Positions 50,581-60,295 of a stretch of 60,295 bases of DNA are shown here, in pieces. Numbering within the stretch: the first letter of the stretch is position 1; each line of letters opens with the position of its first letter. The stretch covers positions 1-60,295 of the forward strand of contig CAMPJJ010000023.1 of NCBI GenBank assembly GCA_946886855.1. The letters run 5' to 3'. This DNA is from an uncultured Roseateles sp. GTDB taxonomy: Bacteria; Pseudomonadota; Gammaproteobacteria; Burkholderiales; Burkholderiaceae. Under the pieces are notes generated by a model, which saw nothing but the letters and a program-made list of their open reading frames with translations, was not told where the DNA came from and did not search any database. Position numbers and translations under genes: made by a program.

Positions 50581-51762
50581 TCAGCGCAGGCTGAAGCCGA
50601 CCTGCGTGTACTGCGGCTGCAGATCTTCGATGAGGCGCAGCAGCGGCGACAGCTCGATGTAGCGTGTCGCCGTCTTCACGACGTAGGCGTAGAAGCGCGG
50701 CAGGTCTTCCGCGTAGTGCGGTTTGCCGTCGCGGTGCTTGAGCCGGCAGAAGATGCCCATGATCTTCAGCTGCCGCTGCAGCACGGTCCATTCGAGCCGG
50801 CGCCAGAACAGGCCGAAGTCCAGCGCCATCTCATGCGGGTCTTCGCCGTTCGGGTCCAGGCCGAACAGGCCGGCGCGCCGGGCGCCTTCCCAGTAGCGCA
50901 CCGCCCAGTCCAGCTCCTCGGCCTCTTCCCAGGAAATGAACGCGTCGCGCATCAGCGAGGCGATGTCGTAGGTGATGGGGCCCAGCACCGCGTCCTGGAA
51001 GTCGAGGATGCCGGGCGTGGCGAAGACCGCATCACCGCCGGCGGCGGCGACGTCGGCCGTGGCGGCGCCGGTCCCTGCCGGGCAGACCATCAGGTTGCGC
51101 GGCATGTAGTCGCGGTGCATCGGCACGCGCGGCTGCGCCAGGATATTGGCCGACAGCAGCGCCACCGTCCGGTCCCAGTAGCCGCGCTGCTTGTCGTTCC
51201 AGGTCTTGCCGTGGTGGGCCTGGACGCACCAGTCGACGAAGATCTGCAGCTCGCGGCGCACGAAAGCCTCGTCGAACGGCGGCAGCGCGCCCTCGGCACG
51301 GGCGGCCTCGCTGGTCTGCCAGCGCAGCAGCGCGGTCGTGGCATCGCGCATCAGCGCACGGGGTACTTCCGCGTCGCCCTCGCGCTGCGCGGCGAGCAAG
51401 GCGTCGAGGTAGGAGGCGGTGCCGAGGTCTTCCATCAGCGCGAAGCCGAGCCCGGCATCGTGCGCGAGCATCGTCGGCACATGCAGGCCGCGTTCCGCCA
51501 TCAGCGCGCCGACCTGGACGAAGCTCGCCACCTGGTTGGGCGAGGCCGGGTCGTCCATCACGATCAGCGTGCCGCCGTGGGCGGTGGCGATGCGCAGGTA
51601 GCGGCGGAAGCCCGCATCGCTGCTGGCCGCGGCGAGCGTCTCCTCGCGCAGGCCGTGCGTCGCCACGAGCGGCGCCAGCCAGCGATGGAATCGGGCGGCG
51701 CGGTCGGCGTCGGGCCAGAGCGGGGACGCTGCGGGCAGGGCGTGCGGGGCGGAAGGGGTCAT
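50581..51762 (-). CDS. amgK: AmgK-type sugar kinase (aminoglycoside phosphotransferase fold)
   Basis: 393-residue kinase with APH/choline-kinase fold: HRDYMPRNLMV is the catalytic loop and ILDFQDAVLGPITYDIASL the Mg-binding DFQ motif. Its place divergent from lptD is typical for AmgK, which phosphorylates MurNAc/GlcNAc in peptidoglycan sugar recycling before MurU. No murU is adjacent in this window. A GC-rich hairpin occupies the 5' leader 17 bp before the ATG at 51762. Symbol is given from context and motifs, not from a search. Confidence 0.8.
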   Translation of the reverse strand: MTPSAPHALPAASPLWPDADRAARFHRWLAPLVATHGLREETLAAASSDAGFRRYLRIATAHGGTLIVMDDPASPNQVASFVQVGALMAERGLHVPTMLAHDAGLGFALMEDLGTASYLDALLAAQREGDAEVPRALMRDATTALLRWQTSEAARAEGALPPFDEAFVRRELQIFVDWCVQAHHGKTWNDKQRGYWDRTVALLSANILAQPRVPMHRDYMPRNLMVCPAGTGAATADVAAAGGDAVFATPGILDFQDAVLGPITYDIASLMRDAFISWEEAEELDWAVRYWEGARRAGLFGLDPNGEDPHEMALDFGLFWRRLEWTVLQRQLKIMGIFCRLKHRDGKPHYAEDLPRFYAYVVKTATRYIELSPLLRLIEDLQPQYTQVGFSLR

Positions 51763-51778
51763 CGGCGGGGAAGCAGAA

Positions 51779-51799
51779 GGGCCGCTGCGCGAGCGGCCC
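51779..51799. other. Hairpin in the 5' leader of the amgK-type gene
   Basis: Perfect 8-bp stem GGGCCGCT / AGCGGCCC with a GCGCG loop, 17 bp upstream of the ATG at 51762 on the minus strand and about 130 bp upstream of lptD. No T tract on either side. It could restrict translation of the kinase, or be part of the lptD leader. The rest of the 169 bp region holds the divergent promoters; the A/T-rich 51851-51870 is the most likely core. Confidence 0.5.
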
Positions 51800-51931
51800 C
51801 GGGGTCGGTGACAAGGCGCTCCGGCGGTCCTGCCGGCTCGCAAGCCTCGTGGATAATGATTCTACAAACCCCGGGCAGCGCGGCGCGATCGACGCGCGGC
51901 CGCCTGACCTCTGCAAGACGCTGCCCGCCCG

Positions 51932-54355
51932 ATGCGCCCACCGGTTTCCCGTCCCCGCCCGATCTCGCTGGCGGCCGCCTTGGCGGTCGCCCTGCCTGGC
52001 TTCTCCGTCTTCTCCGCCCAGGCGCAGGAGTCCGCCGGCCAGCCGCTGACCCTCAAGTCGGTCAAGCAACTGCACCAGACCAAGCGCAAGGACGCCCGTC
52101 CCGCGCTGGCGCTGAGCGCCGACCGTATCAGCAGCGAGATGGACCAGACCTCCACCGCCGAGGGCGACGTCCAGCTGCGTTACGGCGGCATGCTGCTGAA
52201 GTCGAATACCCTGCGCTACGACTACCCGCAGGACCTCGCCACGGCCGAGGGCGAGGTCGAGCTGAGCCAGAACGGCGCCGTGCTGCGCGGCCCCAAGCTG
52301 GAGCTCTTCGTCGACAAGTTCGAAGGCCAGCTCCAGAGCCCGACCTACTTCTTCGCCGCGACCGGCGGCAGCGGCAGCGCCAAGGCGATCCACTTCCTCG
52401 GCGACCAGCGCATGCGCGCCGACGAGGCGACGTACTCGACCTGCCCGGTGTCGGAGAAGGGCGAGCAGGACGCCGCCGATGCCGCCAGCGGCCGAAAAGA
52501 TGGAAAGGGCAAGCGCGACTGGGAACTGGTCACCAGCAGCCTCAACCTGGACTTCGACGCCGGCGAGGGGGTCGCGAAGGATGCCGTGGTCCGGTTCCTC
52601 GGCGTGCCCATCCTGGCCGCGCCGTCGCTGAGCTTCCCGCTCGGCGACCAGCCCAAGTCCGGCCTGCTGCCGCCCAACGTCAACATCGACAACCGCAGCG
52701 GCGTCGAGTACAGCCAGCCCTTCTACTGGAGCATCGCGCCCAACCGCGATGCGACGATCACGCCCTTCGTGATGACGCGCCGCGGCCCCGGGGTGGACAC
52801 GCAGTTCCGCTACCTGGAGCCTGGCCACCGCGGCCAGATCGACTACGCGCTGCTGCCGCACGACCGGGTCACCGGCACCTCGCGCTGGGACCTGCGGCTG
52901 AACGCCGACGGCGACGTGACGCCGAACTGGACCTACAACGTCCATACCGAGCGCGTCTCCGACGACGACTACTGGAAGGACCTGCGCAGCCGCATGCTGA
53001 CGCAGACGCCGCGCCTGCTGTCGACGGACCTGCGCACGCAGCGCGAGTTCAGTTTCAACTGGGGCGAGATGCAGACCTACGCGCGGGTCCAGAAATGGCA
53101 GCCGCTGCAGGTCGCGCAGATCGAGGACAAGTTCGCCTCGCCGTACCAGCGTTCGCCGCAGATCGGCGTGCGGCTGCAGACCGGCGCCGATGAATCGGTG
53201 CTGGCCGGCTACCTCCCGACCGGCCGCCGCGCGCGGCTGGAGGGGGGCCTCGAGGTGGAATACAACCGCTTCGACCTGCCTGGCGGCGCGCTGGACTCCC
53301 AGACGCAGACCGGCGAGCGGATCCACCTGCTCGGCCACGTGAGCCTGCCGTTCAGCGGCGCGGCCTGGTGGCTGATCCCGAAGATGTCGATCAACGCGGC
53401 GAGCTACAACCTCGACCAGCCGATCGACGCGGCCGGCCGGCGTTCGATCGGGCGCACCATCCCGACCTTCAGCGTCGACCATGGCTGGATCCTGGAGCGC
53501 AACACCTCGCTGTTCGGCCAGGCGATGCGCCAGACGCTCGAGCCGCGCCTGCTGTACGTCAACACGCCGTACCGCGACCAGAGCGCGATCCCCAACTTCG
53601 ACGCGTCGCCGCGGGACTACAACTTCGATTCGGTCTTCGCCGAGAACCAGTTCTCCGGCGTGGACCGCGTCAACGACGCCAACATGCTGGCCTTCGGCGC
53701 GACCACGCGCTGGATCGAGGACGAGCGCGGCGAAGAGCAGTTGCGCCTGGGCATGGTCCAGCGCTACCTGTTCCGCAACCAGCAGATCACCCCCGACGGC
53801 TCGCCGCAGACCCACCGCCTGTCCGACGTGGTGCTGCTGGCCTCGGCGCACCTGAACCAGGCCTGGTGGACCGACAGCACGCTGCAGCTGAATTCCGCCG
53901 ACGGCAAGGTCGAGCGGACCGTGCTGCGCCTGCGTTATTCCCCCGGGCCCTTCCGTACCGTCAGTGCGTCCTACCGCCTCGCCCGCGGGCAGAGCGAGCA
54001 GGTCGAGCTGGCATGGCAATGGCCGCTGTTCGGGCCGGATCGCAAGTCGGTCGCCGGCGGACCCGGTTGCGCCGGAGCCTGGTACGGCGCGGGCCGTCTG
54101 CAATACAGCATGCGCGACAAGCGCTTCACCGATTCCGTGATCGGCGCCGAGTACGACTCCGGCTGCTGGATCCTGCGCGTCGGCGCGGAACGCCAGGCCA
54201 CCGGCCGCGCGGAAACCAACACCCGACTGATCCTCCAGCTGGAGCTGGTCGGCCTCTCGCCGCTGGGCTCCAATGCGCTGAAAGTGTTGAGAGACAATAT
54301 CCCGGGTTACCGTTCGCTGAGCTCCGAGCGCTCGGCTTTTGGCACATATGACTGA
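51932..54355 (+). CDS. lptD: LPS-assembly protein LptD
   Basis: 807-residue outer-membrane beta-barrel that inserts lipopolysaccharide into the outer leaflet with LptE. Signal peptide of about 30 residues ending AQA. The N-terminal OstA/beta-jellyroll (about 60-220) and the long barrel are present, with the family FYWSIAPNRDATITP region and the Cys pairs (GPGCAGAWYGAGR, SGCWILRVG) near the C-terminus. Interdomain disulfide formation is expected from the family. It overlaps the surA start by 8 bp in the conserved lptD-surA-rsmA operon. Confidence 0.96.
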   Translation: MRPPVSRPRPISLAAALAVALPGFSVFSAQAQESAGQPLTLKSVKQLHQTKRKDARPALALSADRISSEMDQTSTAEGDVQLRYGGMLLKSNTLRYDYPQDLATAEGEVELSQNGAVLRGPKLELFVDKFEGQLQSPTYFFAATGGSGSAKAIHFLGDQRMRADEATYSTCPVSEKGEQDAADAASGRKDGKGKRDWELVTSSLNLDFDAGEGVAKDAVVRFLGVPILAAPSLSFPLGDQPKSGLLPPNVNIDNRSGVEYSQPFYWSIAPNRDATITPFVMTRRGPGVDTQFRYLEPGHRGQIDYALLPHDRVTGTSRWDLRLNADGDVTPNWTYNVHTERVSDDDYWKDLRSRMLTQTPRLLSTDLRTQREFSFNWGEMQTYARVQKWQPLQVAQIEDKFASPYQRSPQIGVRLQTGADESVLAGYLPTGRRARLEGGLEVEYNRFDLPGGALDSQTQTGERIHLLGHVSLPFSGAAWWLIPKMSINAASYNLDQPIDAAGRRSIGRTIPTFSVDHGWILERNTSLFGQAMRQTLEPRLLYVNTPYRDQSAIPNFDASPRDYNFDSVFAENQFSGVDRVNDANMLAFGATTRWIEDERGEEQLRLGMVQRYLFRNQQITPDGSPQTHRLSDVVLLASAHLNQAWWTDSTLQLNSADGKVERTVLRLRYSPGPFRTVSASYRLARGQSEQVELAWQWPLFGPDRKSVAGGPGCAGAWYGAGRLQYSMRDKRFTDSVIGAEYDSGCWILRVGAERQATGRAETNTRLILQLELVGLSPLGSNALKVLRDNIPGYRSLSSERSAFGTYD

Positions 54356-55766
54356 ACTGCGTTCGATGCGATATCTCCAGCCGGTGGCGGCCACCCTCCT
54401 GTCCCTGAGCGCCGCCCTGGCCGGCTCGGCATCTTCGGCGCAGACGACGCCCGCTCCAGCCCGTGCAGCCTCCGCCCCCGCGCCTGCCGCGGCGGCATCG
54501 GCGCCGGCCAATCGTCCGGTCGTCGAGCAGCGGCAGCTCAAGCCGGGCGACTACATCGCGGCGATCGTCAACACCGACATCGTGGCGGCGTCGGAAGTGA
54601 TCCAGCGCACCGAGCGGGCGCGCGACGAAGCCCGCCAGCGCGGCCAGACCGTCACCAACGAGCTGCTGCACAAGCAGGCCCTGGACAGCCTGATCGACGA
54701 GCGCGTCATCGTGACCTACGCCCGTGAGAACGGCCCGCGCGTGGACGAGCCGGAGCTGGATCGCGTCGTCGCGAACGTCGCGACGCAGAACAAGCTGACG
54801 ATGCCCGAGCTGCGCCAGCGTCTGGCCGCGGAAGGCATCGACTTCAAGCGTTTCCGCGAGAACCTGCGCGACCAGATGCTGAGCGAGCGCGTCCGCGAGC
54901 GCGAGGTGCAGGGCCGCATCCGCATCACCGACGGCGACATCGACAAGTACCTGGAGGAGCGCCAGGCGGCGCTGCAGGGGCGCGCGCAGCTGAACATCGC
55001 GCAGATCCTGGTGCCGGTGCCTGAAGGCTCGAGCCTCGCGGTGGTCGCCGAGCGCAAGGCGCGCGCCGACGCCGCGCTCGCCCGCATCAAGGCCGGCGAG
55101 GATTTCGCCAAGGTCGCCCGCGAAGTGTCGGAAGACGCGAACAAGAGCCGCGGCGGCGAGATCGGCCTGCGCGCCGCCGACAAGCTGCCCGATGTCTTCG
55201 TCGAGGCCGTCAAGGGCCTGAAGGACGGTGAAGTGCGACCTGAGCCGCTGCGCTCCGAGGCCGGTTTCCACGTGCTGAAGCTGATCGAGCGCCAGACCGG
55301 GAAGGCCTCGATCAACGTGGTCGTGCAGACGCATGCACGCCACATCCTGCTGCGTCCGTCCGAGCAGTTGAGCCCCGAGCAGGCGACCCGCCGGCTGGTC
55401 GAGTTCAAGCGCGCGATCGAGTCCAAGCGCGCCACCTTCGAGCAACTGGCCCGCGCCAACTCGGAAGACGGCAGCGCGCAGGAAGGCGGCGACCTGGGCT
55501 GGGTCTCGCCGGGCGGCTTCGTGCCCGAGTTCGAGCAGGCCATGGACACGCTGCCGATCAACGGCATCTCGGATCCGGTACCGTCGCGTTTCGGCATCCA
55601 CCTGATCCAGGTGATGGAACGCCGCGACGTGGTCCTCGACACGAAGCAACTGCGCGAGCAGGCCCGCAATGCGCTGCGCGAGCGCAAGTACGACGACGCC
55701 TACAACGACTGGATGAAGGAAATACGCGCCCGCGCCTTCATCGAGACGCGCGAGTGGCTGGACTGA
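54348..55766 (+). CDS. surA: Periplasmic chaperone/peptidyl-prolyl isomerase SurA
   Basis: 472 residues from the ATG at 54348, which overlaps the lptD stop; an ATG at 54366 is also possible. Signal peptide ends SSAQT, then a low-complexity Ala/Pro stretch. The N-terminal chaperone module follows, then two parvulin domains (about 205-310, AQILVPVP to HVLKLIER, and 320-425, HARHILLRPS to LIQVMERR), and a C-terminal helix. It guides LptD and other barrel proteins to BAM. Cotranscribed with lptD and rsmA. Confidence 0.95.
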   Translation: MTELRSMRYLQPVAATLLSLSAALAGSASSAQTTPAPARAASAPAPAAAASAPANRPVVEQRQLKPGDYIAAIVNTDIVAASEVIQRTERARDEARQRGQTVTNELLHKQALDSLIDERVIVTYARENGPRVDEPELDRVVANVATQNKLTMPELRQRLAAEGIDFKRFRENLRDQMLSERVREREVQGRIRITDGDIDKYLEERQAALQGRAQLNIAQILVPVPEGSSLAVVAERKARADAALARIKAGEDFAKVAREVSEDANKSRGGEIGLRAADKLPDVFVEAVKGLKDGEVRPEPLRSEAGFHVLKLIERQTGKASINVVVQTHARHILLRPSEQLSPEQATRRLVEFKRAIESKRATFEQLARANSEDGSAQEGGDLGWVSPGGFVPEFEQAMDTLPINGISDPVPSRFGIHLIQVMERRDVVLDTKQLREQARNALRERKYDDAYNDWMKEIRARAFIETREWLD

Positions 55767-55784
55767 CCGGCCGGGACTGAGTTC

Positions 55785-56558
55785 ATGGGACATGTCGCGC
55801 GCAAGCGCTTCGGCCAGCACTTCCTGACCGACCGGGCGATCATCGACGGCATCGTCGACGCGATCGCCCCCGGCGAGGATCAGGCCATGGTCGAGATCGG
55901 CCCGGGCCTGGGCGCGTTGACGCTGCCGCTGCTGCAGCGGATGCCGGCCTCGAGCCGGCCGCTGACCGTCATCGAGCTGGACCGCGACCTCGCCGCCCGC
56001 ATGCGCAAGCGCGGCGATGTGACGGTCATCGAGGCCGACGTGCTGAAGGTCGACTTCGCTGCGCTGGCTGCAGAACGCGGCCGCAAGCTGAAGGTGGTCG
56101 GGAATCTGCCGTACAACATCTCGTCGCCGATCCTCTTCCACCTGCTGGGCGTCGTGGACCATGTGGTCGACCAGACCTTCATGCTGCAGAAGGAGGTTGT
56201 CGACCGCATGGCCGCCAAGCCCGGGGGCAAGGACTTCGGTCGGTTGAGCGTCATGCTGCAGTGGCGCTACGACGTCGAGGCGCTGTTCGACGTGCCGCCG
56301 GAAGCCTTCGATCCGCCGCCGCGGGTCGATTCGGCGATCGTGCGCATGGTGCCGCTGTCGGCGCCGGCGAAGATCGACGAGGCGCTGCTGAGCGAACTGG
56401 TCGCATCGGCCTTCTCGCAGCGCCGCAAGCTGCTGCGGCATTCGCTCGGGAAGTGGCTCGAGGCCCGCGGTTTCCAGGGTGAGTTCGACCTGCAGCGCCG
56501 CGCCGAGGAAGTGCCGGTGGACGAGTTCGTCGCGCTGGCGCTCGCCGTCCAGGGCTGA
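55785..56558 (+). CDS. rsmA: 16S rRNA dimethyladenosine transferase RsmA (KsgA)
   Basis: 257-residue SAM-dependent enzyme that dimethylates A1518 and A1519 in helix 45 of 16S rRNA. The motifs [19 protein letters not shown] (SAM binding), and [11 protein letters not shown] (catalytic motif IV) are intact. It starts 18 bp after the surA stop and ends the lptD-surA-rsmA operon. The other usual neighbours (pdxA, apaH) are not present here. A hairpin follows immediately. Confidence 0.97.
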   Translation: MGHVARKRFGQHFLTDRAIIDGIVDAIAPGEDQAMVEIGPGLGALTLPLLQRMPASSRPLTVIELDRDLAARMRKRGDVTVIEADVLKVDFAALAAERGRKLKVVGNLPYNISSPILFHLLGVVDHVVDQTFMLQKEVVDRMAAKPGGKDFGRLSVMLQWRYDVEALFDVPPEAFDPPPRVDSAIVRMVPLSAPAKIDEALLSELVASAFSQRRKLLRHSLGKWLEARGFQGEFDLQRRAEEVPVDEFVALALAVQG

Positions 56559-56568
56559 GCCAAACAAA

Positions 56569-56594
56569 AAGGCCTTCCGTCGCCGGAAGGCCTT
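56569..56594. terminator. Terminator hairpin between rsmA and the barstar gene
   Basis: Perfect 11-bp stem AAGGCCTTCCG / CGGAAGGCCTT with a TCGC loop, 10 bp after the rsmA stop. The A-rich left flank (CAAACAAA) gives a U tract in the minus-strand transcript, so it stops transcription coming from the barstar side best, and rsmA transcripts less well. Confidence 0.85.
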
Positions 56595-56826
56595 CTGCAT
56601 CGGACCCGAGGGTCCCGCGTGCTTCAACTGTGTGTTCTAGCGGCTATCGCGCTGGCTGCCGGTCATGCGGCGCTGAGCCACATGGACGTGTCGAACGCGC
56701 TGCACATCATCGGCATGTTCATGCCGAAGTTCGGATTCGGATTCGCCTTGGTGCTCTTGAGCACCGGCTTCGCTTCTGGGGCCACCTCAGTCGCCCGCTC
56801 CCATGACCCTTGTTCTTGGGAGCGGG
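56595..56826. other. Gene-free stretch with an inverted repeat, end of the barstar region
   Basis: 232 bp of visibly lower GC. The 11-bp inverted repeat GCCCGCTCCCA / TGGGAGCGGGC (56793-56803 and 56817-56827) with a 13-base loop reaches into the barstar stop codon and may end its transcript, though without a U tract. A 61-codon minus-strand frame (56663-56848) ending in an Asn/Pro/Met-rich tail is open here, but lacks a ribosome site and has no known relatives to me. Confidence 0.5.
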
Positions 56827-57222
56827 CTACTGAAAAGAATAGAAGCACCGGAATGAGACCTTCCGCTCGGCCCAGAAATCGGCCGCCTCGCGGAAGACGT
56901 CGAGCAACTGCTCGCGCGCCTCACGATCGAACTTCGCATGGTCCGGCAACTGGTCCAGCACCACGACGAAACCTGGTTGCGTGCCCGACTTGTGGACCAG
57001 ATTGGTCATGCAGTCGTACAGGGCTTCCATGTTCTTGCCGAAGTGCGCCGGAAACAGGAAATTGCTGGCAATCAATTCCAGCACGTCCTGTTTGGTCTCC
57101 GCTGGAGACAGGTCGGCGTACAGGAAGTGTTGGCCGGCGTCCTGCGCGGCCTGCATCAAGTCCTCGACCCGGTAGGCTCTGATCGCCTGCACGATGTTGG
57201 GACGGACTGTCTGCAAAAGCAT
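56827..57222 (-). CDS. Barstar-family ribonuclease inhibitor
   Basis: 131 residues. Barstar-type protein: the segment FPAHFGKNMEALYDCMTNL matches the barnase-binding helix region (usual FGKNWDALWDCLTDL), and the length and fold order fit. Members bind and inhibit small RNases of the barnase/RNase Sa type. No cognate RNase is adjacent, so it is an orphan immunity gene or guards against an RNase from elsewhere. The AGGAGG site nine bases upstream fixes the ATG at 57222. GC is about 55 percent in part of the gene against 70 percent in the neighbours, which suggests transfer. Confidence 0.9.
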   Translation of the reverse strand: MLLQTVRPNIVQAIRAYRVEDLMQAAQDAGQHFLYADLSPAETKQDVLELIASNFLFPAHFGKNMEALYDCMTNLVHKSGTQPGFVVVLDQLPDHAKFDREAREQLLDVFREAADFWAERKVSFRCFYSFQ

Positions 57223-57546
57223 TGTCGCGTTCCTCCTAGATGGGGGTTCCGAGTTCATGTCAAACCCGTGCCGTGGCCCCCGATTGCAAGCTGCTGGGCG
57301 TCTGCGATCGTCGGTGGCGTGGGCGGGGTCAGAGAGGGTTAACCCTGAACTCTGAAACCGAGATGGTACAGAAACGGGGCCGAATGCTCAAGCCGGGGGC
57401 GACCAGAATGCCCTAAAAAGCGGCAATGTTGGCGTGCGCACACATCCGGGATGCGCCTAGCGGTGCGTAGCCGTCATCCCGGAGAAATCGACTGGTGAGC
57501 CGCTACAAACTTTTTCTATAGGCCGGGCCGCAGGTCGGGTTTAAAG
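57223..57546. other. Lower-GC intergenic region upstream of the barstar gene
   Basis: 324 bp of about 57 percent GC by eye with no gene that I can support. It includes a perfect 12-bp palindrome AGGGTTAACCCT at 57335-57346. It must contain the barstar promoter, and may mark the edge of an inserted segment. Confidence 0.5.
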
Positions 57547-57579
57547 GCCCTTCGGCAGCCCTTCGGAAGCCCTTCGGGC
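57547..57579. repeat. 11-bp tandem repeat, three copies
   Basis: Three units of GCCCTTCGG plus two variable bases (CA, AA, GC). Each unit can form a short GCC stem closed by a UUCG-type loop in RNA. They lie past the maeB stop on its strand, next to a GC hairpin. Confidence 0.9.
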
Positions 57580-57598
57580 GCCCTGGGGAGGGGCGCCC
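57576..57598 (-). terminator. GC hairpin downstream of maeB
   Basis: Two copies of GGGCGCCC (57576-57583 and 57591-57598) separated by 7 bases form a strong stem 42 bp after the maeB stop on the minus strand. No T tract follows; probably an RNA end or stability element rather than a classical terminator. Confidence 0.5.
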
Positions 57599-57639
57599 AG
57601 GACTGGGCATCGAACATGGTTCGGTCGGATCCGACCCCC

Positions 57640-59937
<2,298 letters not shown>

Positions 59938-60295
59938 GGGGGACTCTTCTGGTTGAAACCGGTCCGCCGTCGTGGGCCGGGTCGGCGATTGTAGGAGTCC
60001 GCCCCGACGGCGGCAGTGCGGACTATGCGTATGCTGCATGTCGGCAGGGCCGCAGGCACATACGCGAAACTGCGCATCGCCACGGGCTTCGCGCGCGCCA
60101 TACTGCCTGCCCCGCACGCGCGCGACCCGCTCGCCACGGCACGTCCGGGCGATCCTTTCAAGCGCCTTTCACGTGGCGTTCACACGCTGCATCGACACGC
60201 CGCATTCACGCTCCTCGTTCCTCGTTCCTCGTTCCACGATCAAAGTTCCGACCTTCCGTCGATCTCCGCTTGCCTGCTCCGACCCTCATGCGGCC
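59938..60295. other. Upstream region of maeB to the end of the window
   Basis: 358 bp with no gene that I can support; short open frames on both strands look like shadow. It should contain the maeB promoter near 59990-60080, where base composition is more even. A 7-bp triple repeat lies at 60214-60234. Confidence 0.45.
60214..60234. repeat. 7-bp tandem repeat, three copies
   Basis: Three exact CTCGTTC units in the gene-free end of the window. The period is not a multiple of three and no reading frame crosses it, so an effect on spacing between regulatory sites is the only obvious role. Confidence 0.85.

Noticed and set aside
56663..56848. A 61-codon minus-strand frame at the end of the barstar gene
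   Set aside because: No ribosome site, starts within the barstar 3' end, spans a strong inverted repeat and matches no family that I know. Left as part of the gene-free stretch.
57223..57262. TTGACA box upstream of the barstar gene as a -35 element
   Set aside because: The matching -10 at 17 bp is poor and would put the transcript start within the ribosome site.
57223..57546. Integron attC site flanking the barstar gene
   Set aside because: Barstar genes occur in cassettes, but no GTTRRRY/RYYYAAC pair with the right spacing and no integrase were found.

Overview
The window is a stretch of bacterial chromosome with GC near 70 percent, dense genes and no rRNA, tRNA, CRISPR array, insertion sequence or prophage that I could recognise. 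The gene set points to a betaproteobacterium of the order Burkholderiales, most like the Roseateles/Mitsuaria/Rubrivivax group: the metX-metW pair, lptD-surA-rsmA with a divergent amgK-type kinase, a MaeB malic enzyme with a phosphotransacetylase tail, a PEP-CTERM protein, and several LysR regulators next to transporters. The genus is an inference from gene content; no marker sequence is present.

Layout. 0-8 kb: a metallo-beta-lactamase hydrolase, then a LysR regulator divergent from a four-gene cluster (acyl-CoA ligase, acyl-CoA dehydrogenase, MFS carrier, exported alkylsulfatase) that looks like a sulfate-ester or fatty-acid catabolic unit. 8-11 kb: a binding protein, a LysR regulator and a divergent citrate-type MHS symporter. 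11-16 kb: a small membrane protein, a PEP-CTERM protein, a hemolysin III family protein, ribA and an M14 carboxypeptidase. 16-20.5 kb (minus): response regulator, histidine kinase, thioredoxin-like protein, esterase. 20.6-28.7 kb: SPFH protein plus exported SH3-like protein, convergent with a large multi-PAS hybrid kinase; then pyrF and an acetyltransferase. 28.8-31.6 kb: an RstA/RstB-like two-component pair and an outer-membrane beta-barrel.

31.7-32.8 kb holds the candidate new system: a 105-residue peptide with a textbook double-glycine leader, overlapped by four bases with a small membrane protein (possible bacteriocin plus immunity protein), bracketed by two intrinsic terminators with nearly the same stem. 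32.8-41 kb: purB, then a very unusual lipoprotein joining a NodB deacetylase, a caspase-like protease and TPRs, then an acetyltransferase, a glutathione transferase, an M48 peptidase and a DUF898 membrane protein. 41-46 kb: a glutathione transferase, sppA, and metX-metW preceded by what reads as a SAM-II riboswitch with its own terminator. 46-51.8 kb: a desuccinylase-like peptidase, a lipase-like hydrolase, an M20 peptidase, a LysR regulator and an amgK-type kinase. 52-56.6 kb: lptD, surA, rsmA (outer-membrane biogenesis). 56.6-57.6 kb is a lower-GC patch with an orphan barstar gene. 57.6-60 kb: maeB and its upstream region.

Functional themes are envelope biogenesis and surveillance (lptD, surA, sppA, M48, two-component systems, SPFH), methionine and nucleotide synthesis (metX, metW, purB, pyrF, ribA), and small accessory modules (bacteriocin-like peptide, barstar, caspase fusion). 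Function calls rest on recalled family motifs, not on database searches.
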